Assembly: GCA_963726785.1 (NCBI GenBank)
Contig: CAVSDJ010000007.1
Coordinates: 2,790,001 to 2,854,000 of the forward strand
Direction of reading: 5' to 3'
Source: DATEKX01 sp963726785
GTDB lineage: Bacteria; Acidobacteriota; Blastocatellia; UBA7656
DNA length: 64,000 nt
Part shown: piece after piece, positions 53,651-62,891 of the stretch
Position numbering within the stretch: position 1 is the stretch's first letter
Layout: each line of letters opens with the position of its first letter
Translations under genes and position numbers: made by a program
Notes under the pieces: model-generated
The model's database searches: none
Told to the model about the DNA's origin: nothing
Seen by the model: only the letters and a program-made list of their open reading frames with translations

Positions 53651-56598
53651 ATGAAATTCTCCTGTCTTTCTTTTGGAAACCGGATCGTGAACGTTGTTCC
53701 GCTCGAATCTGTCTTCGCAAGTAAAATATCTCCACGGTTCTCCATCAATGAATGCTTAATAAGATATAAGCCCCATCCCCCACTGTCTTGTTTGGTCGTG
53801 ACGCCTATATCAAATAAGCGGTCTATCATACTCGGATCAATACCTGGCCCATTGTCTATTATGCGACAATGAATCATGTCGCCTGCATCTTCTGCCTCGA
53901 TGCGAATGCATCCGCCGTTTTTATTGAAAGAACCCTTTAAAGCATCTTTGGCGTTCTCTACGAGATTTGCCAGAGCAAGCGAGGCAACATAGAAGGGCAC
54001 ATCCACAACGAGGTTCTCCTCTATTCTTATCTCCATGTTTATTCCGCACTGAGCCAGCGCAAGAGTATATAGCTTCTCTGATTGCATCGCTGCTTCCCAA
54101 AGAGAGCAAGGACGCCGGCTGTCCATATTGGTAACGCCTTTTATTTCAGCTGCAAATTTCAAGAGGTACTCGGTAGATTCATGCAGTGAGAGAATGAGTT
54201 CTTTGAGATCACCTTCTGCCGTTAGTTTTTTCATATTAACAGCATCTTTGAGCGTACTGATTGGGTTGGCTATATCTCTGATTAGATTCGCCAGTTGATG
54301 GAAGAGTGTACCCGTGGTTGCCGCAACAGTAGCCAGCCCCTGGGCCTTTATCGTTTTCATCTGAAGGCCCTGGAATTCTCTGGCAGCCGCAAGCCTGATG
54401 AGGGCCGATTCTGCTATCTCCGCGAGCCGCTCAAGAAAAACTTTCCAGGGCGAGGGGAAGTCAAGCTCAGGTCCGAACCCTTCGCGACCGACACCAAACC
54501 ATATGCTTCTACCCGTAATCGGAAGGCGCATGGCTATTACGTGATGCGTTTCTCTTACCGAAGGTTTTATATCGAAACAGATCAGGGATTGCGCATCCTG
54601 AGTTGTGTGTCTTTCCTCAGGCAATTCCGAGATGAGTCTCTTCCATTCGAGACTATCGTTCGCATCGCTTTCTTCCATTTGCATGTCAAGCGTCCAAAGT
54701 ATACCTGCTTTCTTTGCTGCATCATTGACTTCTCGTAACCAGTTCGCTTCCGTCGCTTCCTTAGTACGATTCAGATTGACTCCCAGATCTTTCAAGACCG
54801 ATCCCAAGTACTCCCGGGCGACATCGAGCAATGTGTTCGCGACCATGGCGCTTATAGTTCGGCGGTGAAAATCATTAGTGCCAAGGATCGGAGATGCAGC
54901 CTGATCTATTTGCGAGGGCACTATCAAAGCAAGCTCTCCTATCTGCTGGAGGGATATCTTGTCTTGAGCTGTCTTGCGTGTGACTACCAGACTGCTTATC
55001 AGAATCTCGTGAGATGTAATGTCAGAGTGATGCGGGTCAGAATGATCTTTAATAAAGTGATCCGCAGATCCTTTTAACATAACGGCACATATTTCGGCAT
55101 TACCACAGACATGCTTAAACGACTCAAACCCGAAATCTATGACGATTCCTGTTGCCAGAGGTGACAGAATATCTTGAAGGGTTTCTGCAATCTCTCGGAT
55201 GGAACTTTCGCTCTGTAGAGGTTCTGCCTCAACTTGCCAACGCGTAAACCTGTAACTTAACTGGTCCAATGCTGCCATTTCTCGATATGATTGAATCGCC
55301 GGTGACAGCAGATTGGCCCATTCTTTTACATGCTGGAACGCCGTCGCGTTAAACGCTTCTGTTGTTCTCCATTCGACGCTCAAACAGCCGATGACACCTC
55401 CGTGATAATAAACTGGGACGGCAACCAACGTACTCTTGCCTTCAAGATCGGTGATGTGAGTGATAGATGTATCTGGAGATGTATGGCGACCGGGATATTT
55501 GACTTGCTTTCCCTTCTTAAGAACTCTGCCCACTATGGATTTATCAGTATGAGGCATTTCCATTATCATCGGCTCTTTGGCCATAGATATTTTTTGCCCC
55601 GGTCTGAATATGGAAGGTAATTCGAGTGTTGCCCCAATATAAATAGCTACAGGCGCACGATCCCATTTAAACAGTGCAACCCGCTCCTCCTTGAGGCCCG
55701 GTATTCTTAACGATAACTCGACTCTATCTGCATCCAGGCTCTGGCCAATCGACTTTACTATACCGTCGGTTGAAAGGTATTCAAGCCGTCCATTATTAAT
55801 TCCGTCCAGCATCTTTATTGCCGTGTTTGATGAGATAACCACTATCGCCTTCATAAGTAGAACCAACCCTACAAAAAAGAGGCCGAATTTAAGTGGTAAA
55901 GAAACTACTAATATAAAAGTGTCCAGGATTCTTTGTGCCGCCATAGGGTCTGATCTTTCAAGAAGCCCCCAGATCTCCGGCAATCCTGGAAGTATGCCCT
56001 TTACGAGGAGCGGGGTTAATCCATATGCGAGTTGAACGAGGGTGTAAAGCCCTGCGACCACCATGGCTAATACTGCGAATGGCTGGCGGCGTCGAAAGCT
56101 CAAATTAACAAAGGTAGCAAATCCTACTGCGCTTAGGCATATGACAGAGAAGACAGCATCGGGCAGCCTGCACCAGGGACACAAACTTTCGTCAATGACT
56201 CCTACCAATCCGAAGCTGGCAAAAGCCCAAGCCCACCAAGGGAAAACACGCTTATGATTAAGTAGCTTAAGAGCAGCAGCGAGAAAGAATAAGTTGTGAG
56301 CGCTGGAGCCCAGTATGGCGATATATCGAACGGACTCGGTAACGAAAGGAGTAAGATGTCTGGGAACGAAACTGTGTCCCTCAGCATACCCGGTCGCAAA
56401 TTGCAGAGTATATTCAATCGCATAGATGAGAAAGGCCCAGCCGAAGTATTTAGCCCATCGCTCGGCGGATACTGCTTGGCTTCGAAGCGAGAGAATCACA
56501 GTAGCGCAACATCCAGCCGCGAATCCGGTGGCGGCTTTGATTACTAAAGGATGGCTACTAATGAAATCTAGAATTTCGCGGAAGAACTCAATGACCAT
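53647..56598 (-). CDS. Membrane histidine kinase with N-terminal multi-pass region and GAF-like domains
   Basis: About seven hydrophobic segments occupy residues 1-265 (VIKAATGFAAGCCATVILSL, AVFSVICLSAVGFATFVNL, FGLFFVGLVLLMKAIVVI). A GAF domain follows (STLVAVPVYYHGGVIGCLSV) and a second GAF-like region (HHVIAMRLPITGRSIWFGV). The kinase core has His767 in TGTLFHQLANLIRD, the N-box LVENAKDAL (Asn882), DNGPGID and GGWGLYLIK. All key residues are present, so it should phosphorylate the adjacent receiver. It starts nine bases after the metallophosphoesterase stop. Confidence 0.85.
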   Translation of the reverse strand: MVIEFFREILDFISSHPLVIKAATGFAAGCCATVILSLRSQAVSAERWAKYFGWAFLIYAIEYTLQFATGYAEGHSFVPRHLTPFVTESVRYIAILGSSAHNLFFLAAALKLLNHKRVFPWWAWAFASFGLVGVIDESLCPWCRLPDAVFSVICLSAVGFATFVNLSFRRRQPFAVLAMVVAGLYTLVQLAYGLTPLLVKGILPGLPEIWGLLERSDPMAAQRILDTFILVVSLPLKFGLFFVGLVLLMKAIVVISSNTAIKMLDGINNGRLEYLSTDGIVKSIGQSLDADRVELSLRIPGLKEERVALFKWDRAPVAIYIGATLELPSIFRPGQKISMAKEPMIMEMPHTDKSIVGRVLKKGKQVKYPGRHTSPDTSITHITDLEGKSTLVAVPVYYHGGVIGCLSVEWRTTEAFNATAFQHVKEWANLLSPAIQSYREMAALDQLSYRFTRWQVEAEPLQSESSIREIAETLQDILSPLATGIVIDFGFESFKHVCGNAEICAVMLKGSADHFIKDHSDPHHSDITSHEILISSLVVTRKTAQDKISLQQIGELALIVPSQIDQAASPILGTNDFHRRTISAMVANTLLDVAREYLGSVLKDLGVNLNRTKEATEANWLREVNDAAKKAGILWTLDMQMEESDANDSLEWKRLISELPEERHTTQDAQSLICFDIKPSVRETHHVIAMRLPITGRSIWFGVGREGFGPELDFPSPWKVFLERLAEIAESALIRLAAAREFQGLQMKTIKAQGLATVAATTGTLFHQLANLIRDIANPISTLKDAVNMKKLTAEGDLKELILSLHESTEYLLKFAAEIKGVTNMDSRRPCSLWEAAMQSEKLYTLALAQCGINMEIRIEENLVVDVPFYVASLALANLVENAKDALKGSFNKNGGCIRIEAEDAGDMIHCRIIDNGPGIDPSMIDRLFDIGVTTKQDSGGWGLYLIKHSLMENRGDILLAKTDSSGTTFTIRFPKERQENFI

Positions 56599-56607
56599 AT
56601 AGATACG

Positions 56608-58050
56608 TTATTCCAATCTTTCCCATTCAGAGACGACGGGAACAAAGCGCCATTTGGCCGAGCACGATGGCCCGCTTTTGGACCACTGCATCAGTGTTGC
56701 TATCGAACCCTCATCACTGCCTTCTTGAGCAATGCGCACAAAAGTAGGGCGTAGGAATCCTTCACTAATACCCTGAGAAAGGTTGTTAAGAAATTTATGC
56801 CAATCATCGTCTGACGCGATACTGGATGGTAAGTTCATAAGCTTGGCCCACGTGCCATCGTTGAGATAAAGTCCTTTACCTAGCTTATATGCCTTTGCTG
56901 AATGTGTATGGCCGTGGACTACTAAATCTACTCCTTGTTGTAGGAGGAAGGCCACATCTTGGCTAGCCGTGTCCGGTGATTCAATCTGAAGAAAATTATC
57001 CTCAGCAGATACCTTCCGTAGCTGTGGGATTAGTCTGCGAAACTTGTCCTCATTCGATAAGGATCTATTAGGTGCTTTTTCGATGTCATCAAGCCATTCG
57101 ATAAATACTTCTCTAGAACTTTCAAATGTACTAGCTGCGCGGTAGATTCCCGTGGGATTCAAAGTTCGCCGGAGATTACTTACAAGCGATCTTCTGAAAG
57201 ACGCAAGCCAAGGTCGAAGCGCGCCTCGTAATTTGTATTGCTCTTTAGCAGTGAGAAAAGCAAACACTATAGGAATGACAGCATCACGCTCAGGTTTTAA
57301 AAGATCTACCCATGGAAATTGCTCTCGTAACGGAGTGATATACTCGATCACAAGCTGGCTTCCTGGAGGAGGCTCATATGTATTGTAAGTTGCTAACCCT
57401 CTTGTTGTAAGACTCAGAGCTTTCCTAAGCTCATCACGGTTTATACGGTTCCAATCGTCATAATTGTCCCCGTGCTCGATAACGGCTCGGACCGGGCCAA
57501 TACTTAGTTGTGCAGCTTCCCCATTGACAAGCCATCTGATTCCGGGGTTCGCTATAGACCCGCATAATCTATCGTCAAACACTTGGCGCACTTCAGGAAA
57601 GATGAGTTCAGGATCATGATTGCCGCTCAATATGACAAGATGATGATGTGGCGAGCGAGCAAGCTTGGATAGAGCGTCGAAGACCTCTGGATGATAATCT
57701 ACTATGGCGCTTGCCCTGCGCAGTATAATACTGTGATCGAACACGCCATTGACGGAATCACTTGACTCGATTACGAGAAAGTCTACGACATCCCCGTTAA
57801 GTATCACTGTGCTTCCGGGCGCTTCTTCAAGAATCCAAAGGAGAAAACTCGACAATTCGGCATCTGCCTGGAACAATCCTCTGCTCCGCTCGGGAGCCAA
57901 ATGCAAGTCACTCACCACAATAACATTCTGAAGCCTTCCACATAGGAAACTCTCCTGGCCAGGTAGAGGTTTTGAGTAAGGAACGGGGGCATAACAAACA
58001 TATAGCGGTGATGCGTCACCCTGGGCCATCATCATTAGGTTGATCCACAT
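56608..58050 (-). CDS. Calcineurin-like metallophosphoesterase
   Basis: The two-metal motifs are in order: VVSDLHLAPE, LNGDVVDF, LSGNHDPEL, IEHGDNYDD and VHGHTHSAKAY. The 480-residue length exceeds simple members because of a helical insert of about 200 residues between GD and GHTH. Substrate is unknown: nucleotide, nucleic acid or protein phosphate are all possible. It is first in the module 2 operon, downstream of a sigma-54-type promoter. An in-frame ATG at 58035 is an alternative start. Confidence 0.85.
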   Translation of the reverse strand: MWINLMMMAQGDASPLYVCYAPVPYSKPLPGQESFLCGRLQNVIVVSDLHLAPERSRGLFQADAELSSFLLWILEEAPGSTVILNGDVVDFLVIESSDSVNGVFDHSIILRRASAIVDYHPEVFDALSKLARSPHHHLVILSGNHDPELIFPEVRQVFDDRLCGSIANPGIRWLVNGEAAQLSIGPVRAVIEHGDNYDDWNRINRDELRKALSLTTRGLATYNTYEPPPGSQLVIEYITPLREQFPWVDLLKPERDAVIPIVFAFLTAKEQYKLRGALRPWLASFRRSLVSNLRRTLNPTGIYRAASTFESSREVFIEWLDDIEKAPNRSLSNEDKFRRLIPQLRKVSAEDNFLQIESPDTASQDVAFLLQQGVDLVVHGHTHSAKAYKLGKGLYLNDGTWAKLMNLPSSIASDDDWHKFLNNLSQGISEGFLRPTFVRIAQEGSDEGSIATLMQWSKSGPSCSAKWRFVPVVSEWERLE

Positions 58051-58216
58051 CCTTCGTAGGAAATGTTCTTGCAGAGCGAGCGCAGATAGCGCACCGCGGT
58101 AGTCCTCTGAAGGCGTAAATTGATGAGTGGCGGTTGGAAAAAAGTTTTGTGTTGTTCATTGGTATCTCCTTTTCTTAACCTCTAAGATCCTCGTATTGAG
58201 CTAACGATCAGTATTA

Positions 58217-58232
58217 AGCATTTGATGTGCCA
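58217..58232 (-). promoter_or_regulatory. Sigma-54 (-24/-12) promoter of module 2
   Basis: The minus strand reads tggcacatcaaatgct. It has GG and GC exactly ten bases apart and matches the TGGCAC -24 element completely, with ATGCT against TTGCW at -12. It lies about 165 bases upstream of the metallophosphoesterase start and fits the sigma-54 activator encoded at the end of the same operon. A perfect palindrome ggatcgatcc (58,339-58,348), about 110 bases upstream, could be an activator site. The rest of 58,051-58,368 holds no frame. Confidence 0.65.
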
Positions 58233-58368
58233 CAAGATTAGATAAATAAAACCTCTTTACCTTAATAAGTTAGCTGGTTTTCGTATTGATGCTGTAACTA
58301 AAGATGTGCGGATCATCGGAATCGAAATCTTGAAATCCGGATCGATCCCTCGTCGGTAGTGAGGTAAT

Positions 58369-59795
58369 CTAAATCAGACCGAATGAGCATTGGCATCTAC
58401 ACATATCGAGTGCAGTAATATCATAAGATGTGTTCGCAACCCTGAATCTCGAACCGCGCTTGCAACGGCGCTATCAACAACTCGTGACTGAGCAAATGAG
58501 TCCAACACAAACGGTTGCGGCGGGACTGCGAGCCTTGCCAACTGGCGCAAAGGCTTTCGCTAGCACTCAGGCCGCTTGGCGCTTCTATAGCAATCCAGCC
58601 GTTTCGCTCCCGCAATTAGTCGAGCCGCTGATTGCCTCCGCCAAGCAAATGCTCACGGACGAAGGCGGCGACTTTGCTCTGCTCATTCACGACTGGTCAG
58701 AACTCAACTACGATTTGCATACCCGTAAAGCAGACCGCATTGCCATCTGTCACAAGCGTTCGCTAGGTTACAGTTTGCAAACCGCCTTGCTGATTTCTGA
58801 TCGCGACGGTACGCTCATTGCCCCGCTGGCCTTCACCTTGTGGGCAAGCAACGGCTTATATACAACACGCCAGCCGCAGGTGATTGCCGATTGCTCGCAT
58901 CTGGATGAGATCAGCGACATGCTACAGGCCATCACCACGATGCAATTGCCCAAACCGGCTGTACACCTTATTGATCGCGCCGCCGATTCGGTGGGCCATT
59001 ACCGTCAATGGAATGATCAGGAGCAGTCTTTTGTCGTGAGAGCGCGGGCGGTGCCACAGGTAGAGTTTGAAGGCCAGACTATGTGCCTGGGTCGTGTTGC
59101 AGCAGGATTGCCATTGCGGTTGGGCCAAGCAGTGGCGATTGCCCCCGGAGTGGTCGGCCAGCAATTGCTGGCCGAAACCAACGTGACACTTACCCGTGCT
59201 GCATTCCCACACAGACAGAAGCGAGGGATCAAGCAGCAACGCCAGAGGATCTATGTCAAGCCCCTGCAACTGATGCTTGTTGTGAGTCGCATCGTTTTAC
59301 CCGACGAGTCGCTGTATGCGGAGTGATTGCTGTTGACGAACTTGCCCGAAGGGGTGACGTCAGAGCGGATCGCGCAGTGGTATGTGTGGCGGTGGAAAGT
59401 CGAGAGTTACTTTAAGTTGCTAAAATCCAGCGGCCAAAACTTGGAGCATTGGCAACAAGAGAGCGCCGAAGCGATAGCCAAGCGATTACTGGTGACGGCT
59501 ATGGCGGCAGTGGTCATCTGGCAGTTGGTACGCAGCCAGGCACCTGAAAGTGAGCAGGCGCGCAATCTGTTGGTAGGATTGAGCGGTAGACAGATGCGGC
59601 GCGACCGTCCGGTGACAGAATCGGCGATGCTGGCTGGGTTATGGACGTTGCTGGCGATGCTGAGTGCGCTAGAGCAATATAGCCTCGATGAACTCATACT
59701 GGTAGCAAGTCTAAGCCTACCATGTTTTTTTCGCTATGATACGAGCTGACCAAATCGACATGTGTAGATGCCAATGCTCATTCGGTCTGATTTAG
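58369..59795 (+). mobile_element. IS4-family insertion sequence
   Basis: The ends are 36-bp perfect inverted repeats (ctaaatcagaccgaatgagc at the left, its complement at the right, 59,760-59,795). The element carries one transposase frame with an internal stop codon. No target duplication is obvious. It sits just upstream of the module 2 promoter region. Confidence 0.85.
58430..59749 (+). pseudogene. IS4-family transposase with an in-frame TGA
   Basis: A GTG start gives MFATLNLEPRLQRRYQQLV. Catalytic landmarks are LLIHDWSELNYD (first Asp), HLIDRAADSVGHY (second Asp) and the Tyr-x2-Arg-x3-Glu-x6-Lys signature in YVWRWKVESYFKLLK. A TGA at 59,324-59,326 interrupts the frame between SLYAE and LLLTNLPEGV, where Trp (TGG) is expected. 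Downstream sequence stays in frame to 59,749. One point mutation has inactivated it unless the stop is read through. Confidence 0.85.
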
Positions 59796-59934
59796 TGCTG
59801 TTGGTTTCTATAGTTGAAAATTTCGGCGTTTGCTGCCCTCCTCATCTCCACATATTCACGCACACCATAATCAGTACCCGACACATCCTCTGTTCTAAGA
59901 TTACGTCTGTAAAATTGCGAGTTAATCTTGGAGA

Positions 59935-60426
59935 ATGAAGATGACCCGAACTGAATTAGCTGAAACAGTCAATCAAGATGTTGAAACTCGCATTCGTGAA
60001 GGCGTCAAAGCTGTCATTGAATAGATTCTTGAAGAAGAGATGACCGATCACATCGGAGCCGCTCGCCGTCAACGCACTTCCAACAGGTGCGGCGAGCGAA
60101 ACGGCCATTACGAGCGCGATCTTATCACCCCGGTCGGCAAACTAGAACAACTTCGTGTATCTCGCGCTCGCCTGGGTGAGTTCCTCACAGAAGTATTTGA
60201 CCGCTACCAATGTATGACAGGCAATGTCGAGGAGGCCGTCCTTGAGATGTATTTGCAAGGAGTTTCTACTCGAAAGGTTTCTGCTATCACAGAGGCTCTG
60301 AGTGGAGTAAAGATTCATGAGGATTGGCTCACTTCGTTGACTCGCTGCGCAAACGGAGCGGACGCCGCCACTAGGTCGAGGTCAGTTCGTGACATCGAGT
60401 CAGACAGAATTGATCATTCTCATTAG
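59935..60426 (+). pseudogene. IS256-family transposase fragment with in-frame TAG
   Basis: The start MKMTRTELAETVNQDVETRI and the later HIGAARRQRTSNRCGERNGH and LEMYLQGVSTRKVSAITEAL match mutator-type transposases. A TAG at 60,022-60,024 replaces a likely Gln codon in VKAVIE-ILEEEMTD. The similarity ends near residue 135 and the rest of the enzyme, including the catalytic core, is missing. Confidence 0.8.
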
Positions 60427-60588
60427 ACCATCGAAGAGAGTTTCTGTGATCAGAAGCAGGAATTCGAGTGTGTTAAACAGGCGAATCGCTTAGAGAACTT
60501 GATATTGATGTTAGCAATCGCGATGATTTTGGCGGTTATTGGAATGTATAGAAATAAGTTGGTGTGCGCGGAGAAATTCTGCCCCTGA
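60427..60588 (+). pseudogene. IS4-type transposase C-terminal fragment
   Basis: Starting after a TAG, the frame reads TIEESFCDQKQEFECVKQAN and RLENLILMLAIAMILAVIGM, then stops at 60,586. The IEESFxDxK motif resembles the C-terminal catalytic region of IS4-type transposases. It directly follows the IS256 fragment, which shows layered insertions. Confidence 0.65.
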
Positions 60589-60917
60589 AAAATTTCGCAG
60601 GTGTCCATCTGCGCCCGGTCGCTAAGGGCTTCGCGGGTGTATCGTTTGACTGTCTTGTTGTCTTTAGGGGCGATGGCTGTTTCGGTTGAGGATCCTCTGA
60701 ATGGTCTACCTGGATAATGAACAGTCATATAAGCGAGATTGTTCGCTCTGAATGCTCCGGGAACCGAGGCGAAGCTTGTTTAGATTATATAATGTCGTTC
60801 TTGTTTTTGGCAAAATGCCGCGTGTTGCCGAAAATAACGAATAATTATTGTGGCGGACTCCCAACGATTACACAATTACTCCTCATTATGAGTGCAGCTC
60901 GTCACTAAGAAGCGAAG
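60589..60917. other. Gap without recognisable genes
   Basis: A minus-strand frame (60,450-60,728) is open here but overlaps the transposase fragment and has no family resemblance. I see no RNA gene, repeat or clear terminator. Confidence 0.35.
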
Positions 60918-62741
60918 TCAAACCTCCTCGTCCTCATCCTCTTCCGCAAGGGCCACTGCTATGACGTTCTTGCCCATTACTTTTTCAATAAGTGCCAACA
61001 GTGCCCGCTTGCGGACCTGATAAAAGGTTGTGAAATCATCCGTGCGTAGTGTTTCAGCCGGGATCAGGTGGCTTTCCAGAATAGCATTCATATGAGCGTC
61101 GTCGAGCAATACCTGACTATGCTGCTGGATCTTTCGCAGGTAGTGCGACGGGGCGGTGCCACCGATCATGCGATTGGCTTTGTATGAGATTGGGGTTTTA
61201 TTAACGATGGCATTGTACACCTTTTGTGCAATGCCTTGTTTTTCGCACCAGTCTTTAGGAAAGATGTGGTGGATGTCTAAGGCAACATCTTCCGCATCCA
61301 GTTCGCGTATGTTAGCTTTCCAGAAGAAGTCCTCAGCGCCTTCACGCAGCACCAGCACATTGATACCCTTATAGGCAGCACTCAGGCGTGAGGTAAGACG
61401 ATCCAGCCGATCTGGCTGGAAAGCGGCGTCGAGGACGGTCCGGGGGAATTCGTCATCATGTTCGATCCAATTTAGCAATTCCTCCACATCATTGGCTATG
61501 CGGGTTTCCACCGCGCCGCCGTACAATTCGCCTAGAACACCACACCAATACCATTGTGCCAGCTTGCTGTAAATGCGTGGCTCCAGCCATCGTGTTTTCA
61601 GCAGAGCTAACACAGCAGCCAGCGGTGCTAGTTGGGTGCGGTAGGGCAGGTCTCGGGCGCTGGTCAAACACTCCTTGCGCAGAAACTTGGCTGTCAGCAA
61701 AAAACCTGCTTCCACCTCATCTGCCCACTCATGATAAGCGTCTAAGGGCAGTACCAAGATAGCCGCCCGTTTTGCGCTAACTGGCGTCAGATGCTTTCCT
61801 TCCTTGCCAGCATCAATGTCTGCGCGACGGCGTTTTAACGTATACAACATGGTAATAGCTTGCAGAAAATCCGTGGTTTCAACTCCTTCTAAGATGGGCT
61901 CTAGGGCCAAGCGTTTCTGCCGTGACTCAACCTTTCGAAGGTTGCTACCGAACCAATCGTCGCGAAGGTTGTAGCCATCGGCCGCGTAGCTCGCAGTCAT
62001 AAGCTCGAATACAGAAAGCGGTACGCCACCAGTATTCACTTTCTCGAACACCAAGCAGACTGCCTCCTTCGATGTTTCCCTTGTTAGCTTGATGATCGGC
62101 AGCTGGTAGTTGCGGAAGGAGCTGAGAATCTCCTTGCGGAATTTCATGTACTGGCCGAACTGCTCTGGCGCGTACTCTTGCAACGCCTCTTCCCAGCCAT
62201 CTGAATTAAGAATCTCGTTACAGGGGAAAAACAGCTCGCGGCATTCCCGCTCCCGGCTGGACACGTCCAGCACCACATCGCGGCCAAAGTTAGTTTTCAG
62301 CTTGCGGTCTGGCTCAATAGCAATCAGTGCATCCTCCAGCCGCTCAGGGCCTTCCAGCGCGGTGGGAATATGGAAATAATAGTGGCGTTCGATGGGCTTG
62401 CCCTTGTCGTTCTTAGTTCTCACTGTGCCTTTTAGCGCCAGCACCTGCGTTAGTGTGGTTAAGCGCTGCTGGCCATCAAGAATCAATAGTTCTGCTTCAG
62501 GCGGCATATCTGAAAACGGCACGTTTTCCACTGGGCGCACCTGAAAACGCGCCTCACCTCCAGTCTCCAGCAGCATCACTGCCCCTACTGGGAAAGAACG
62601 GGCGACGCTTACCAGTAGACTGCGCACATGCTCGTCATCCCATACCCATCCGCGCTGGAAATCTGGTAGCTGTATCTTGCCTTTGACGATCTCGCTCAGA
62701 ATTTCCGGCAGAAGGCGTTTGGTGCTGTCAAAGGTGCTCAT
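60918..62741 (-). CDS. DUF262 and HNH-type protein, GmrSD-like
   Basis: The N-terminal DUF262 domain has LPDFQRGWVW (residues 25-34) and the ParB-like DGQQRLTT motif (89-96). The C-terminal part contains DIHHIFPKDWCE, an HNH-type nuclease motif as in DUF1524. The pair of domains corresponds to GmrS and GmrD, the type IV restriction enzymes that cut glucosylated phage DNA. At 607 residues it is a fused form. GGAGAG precedes the start. The acidic tail (AEEDEDEEV) is unusual. It lies next to a helicase-nuclease gene, supporting a defence role. Confidence 0.85.
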   Translation of the reverse strand: MSTFDSTKRLLPEILSEIVKGKIQLPDFQRGWVWDDEHVRSLLVSVARSFPVGAVMLLETGGEARFQVRPVENVPFSDMPPEAELLILDGQQRLTTLTQVLALKGTVRTKNDKGKPIERHYYFHIPTALEGPERLEDALIAIEPDRKLKTNFGRDVVLDVSSRERECRELFFPCNEILNSDGWEEALQEYAPEQFGQYMKFRKEILSSFRNYQLPIIKLTRETSKEAVCLVFEKVNTGGVPLSVFELMTASYAADGYNLRDDWFGSNLRKVESRQKRLALEPILEGVETTDFLQAITMLYTLKRRRADIDAGKEGKHLTPVSAKRAAILVLPLDAYHEWADEVEAGFLLTAKFLRKECLTSARDLPYRTQLAPLAAVLALLKTRWLEPRIYSKLAQWYWCGVLGELYGGAVETRIANDVEELLNWIEHDDEFPRTVLDAAFQPDRLDRLTSRLSAAYKGINVLVLREGAEDFFWKANIRELDAEDVALDIHHIFPKDWCEKQGIAQKVYNAIVNKTPISYKANRMIGGTAPSHYLRKIQQHSQVLLDDAHMNAILESHLIPAETLRTDDFTTFYQVRKRALLALIEKVMGKNVIAVALAEEDEDEEV

Positions 62742-62891
62742 GTGCTCTCCTTGGGGGATTCATGGGTGGAAAGCTCCAGGGCCGCAATCTATCCCTTTGA
62801 AAAAGCTCCCCATTCAGGTGCTATGTTGGTTTTAATGGCCGTGTTACCTTTGTATTATACACCGCTTTAACTGACAAATTCAGCAGAGAGA

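Noticed and set aside
58300..58368. Right end of the Tn7-like element upstream of module 2
   Set aside because: No copies of the 22,207 repeat or another repeated end sequence are present; the nearby inverted repeat belongs to the IS4 element.
28240..60426. In-frame TAG/TGA codons as evidence of an altered genetic code
   Set aside because: Core genes use all three stops normally, and the stops occur only in mobile-element genes.
60450..60728. Minus-strand frame of 92 residues as a gene
   Set aside because: It overlaps an identifiable transposase fragment on the plus strand and resembles no known family.
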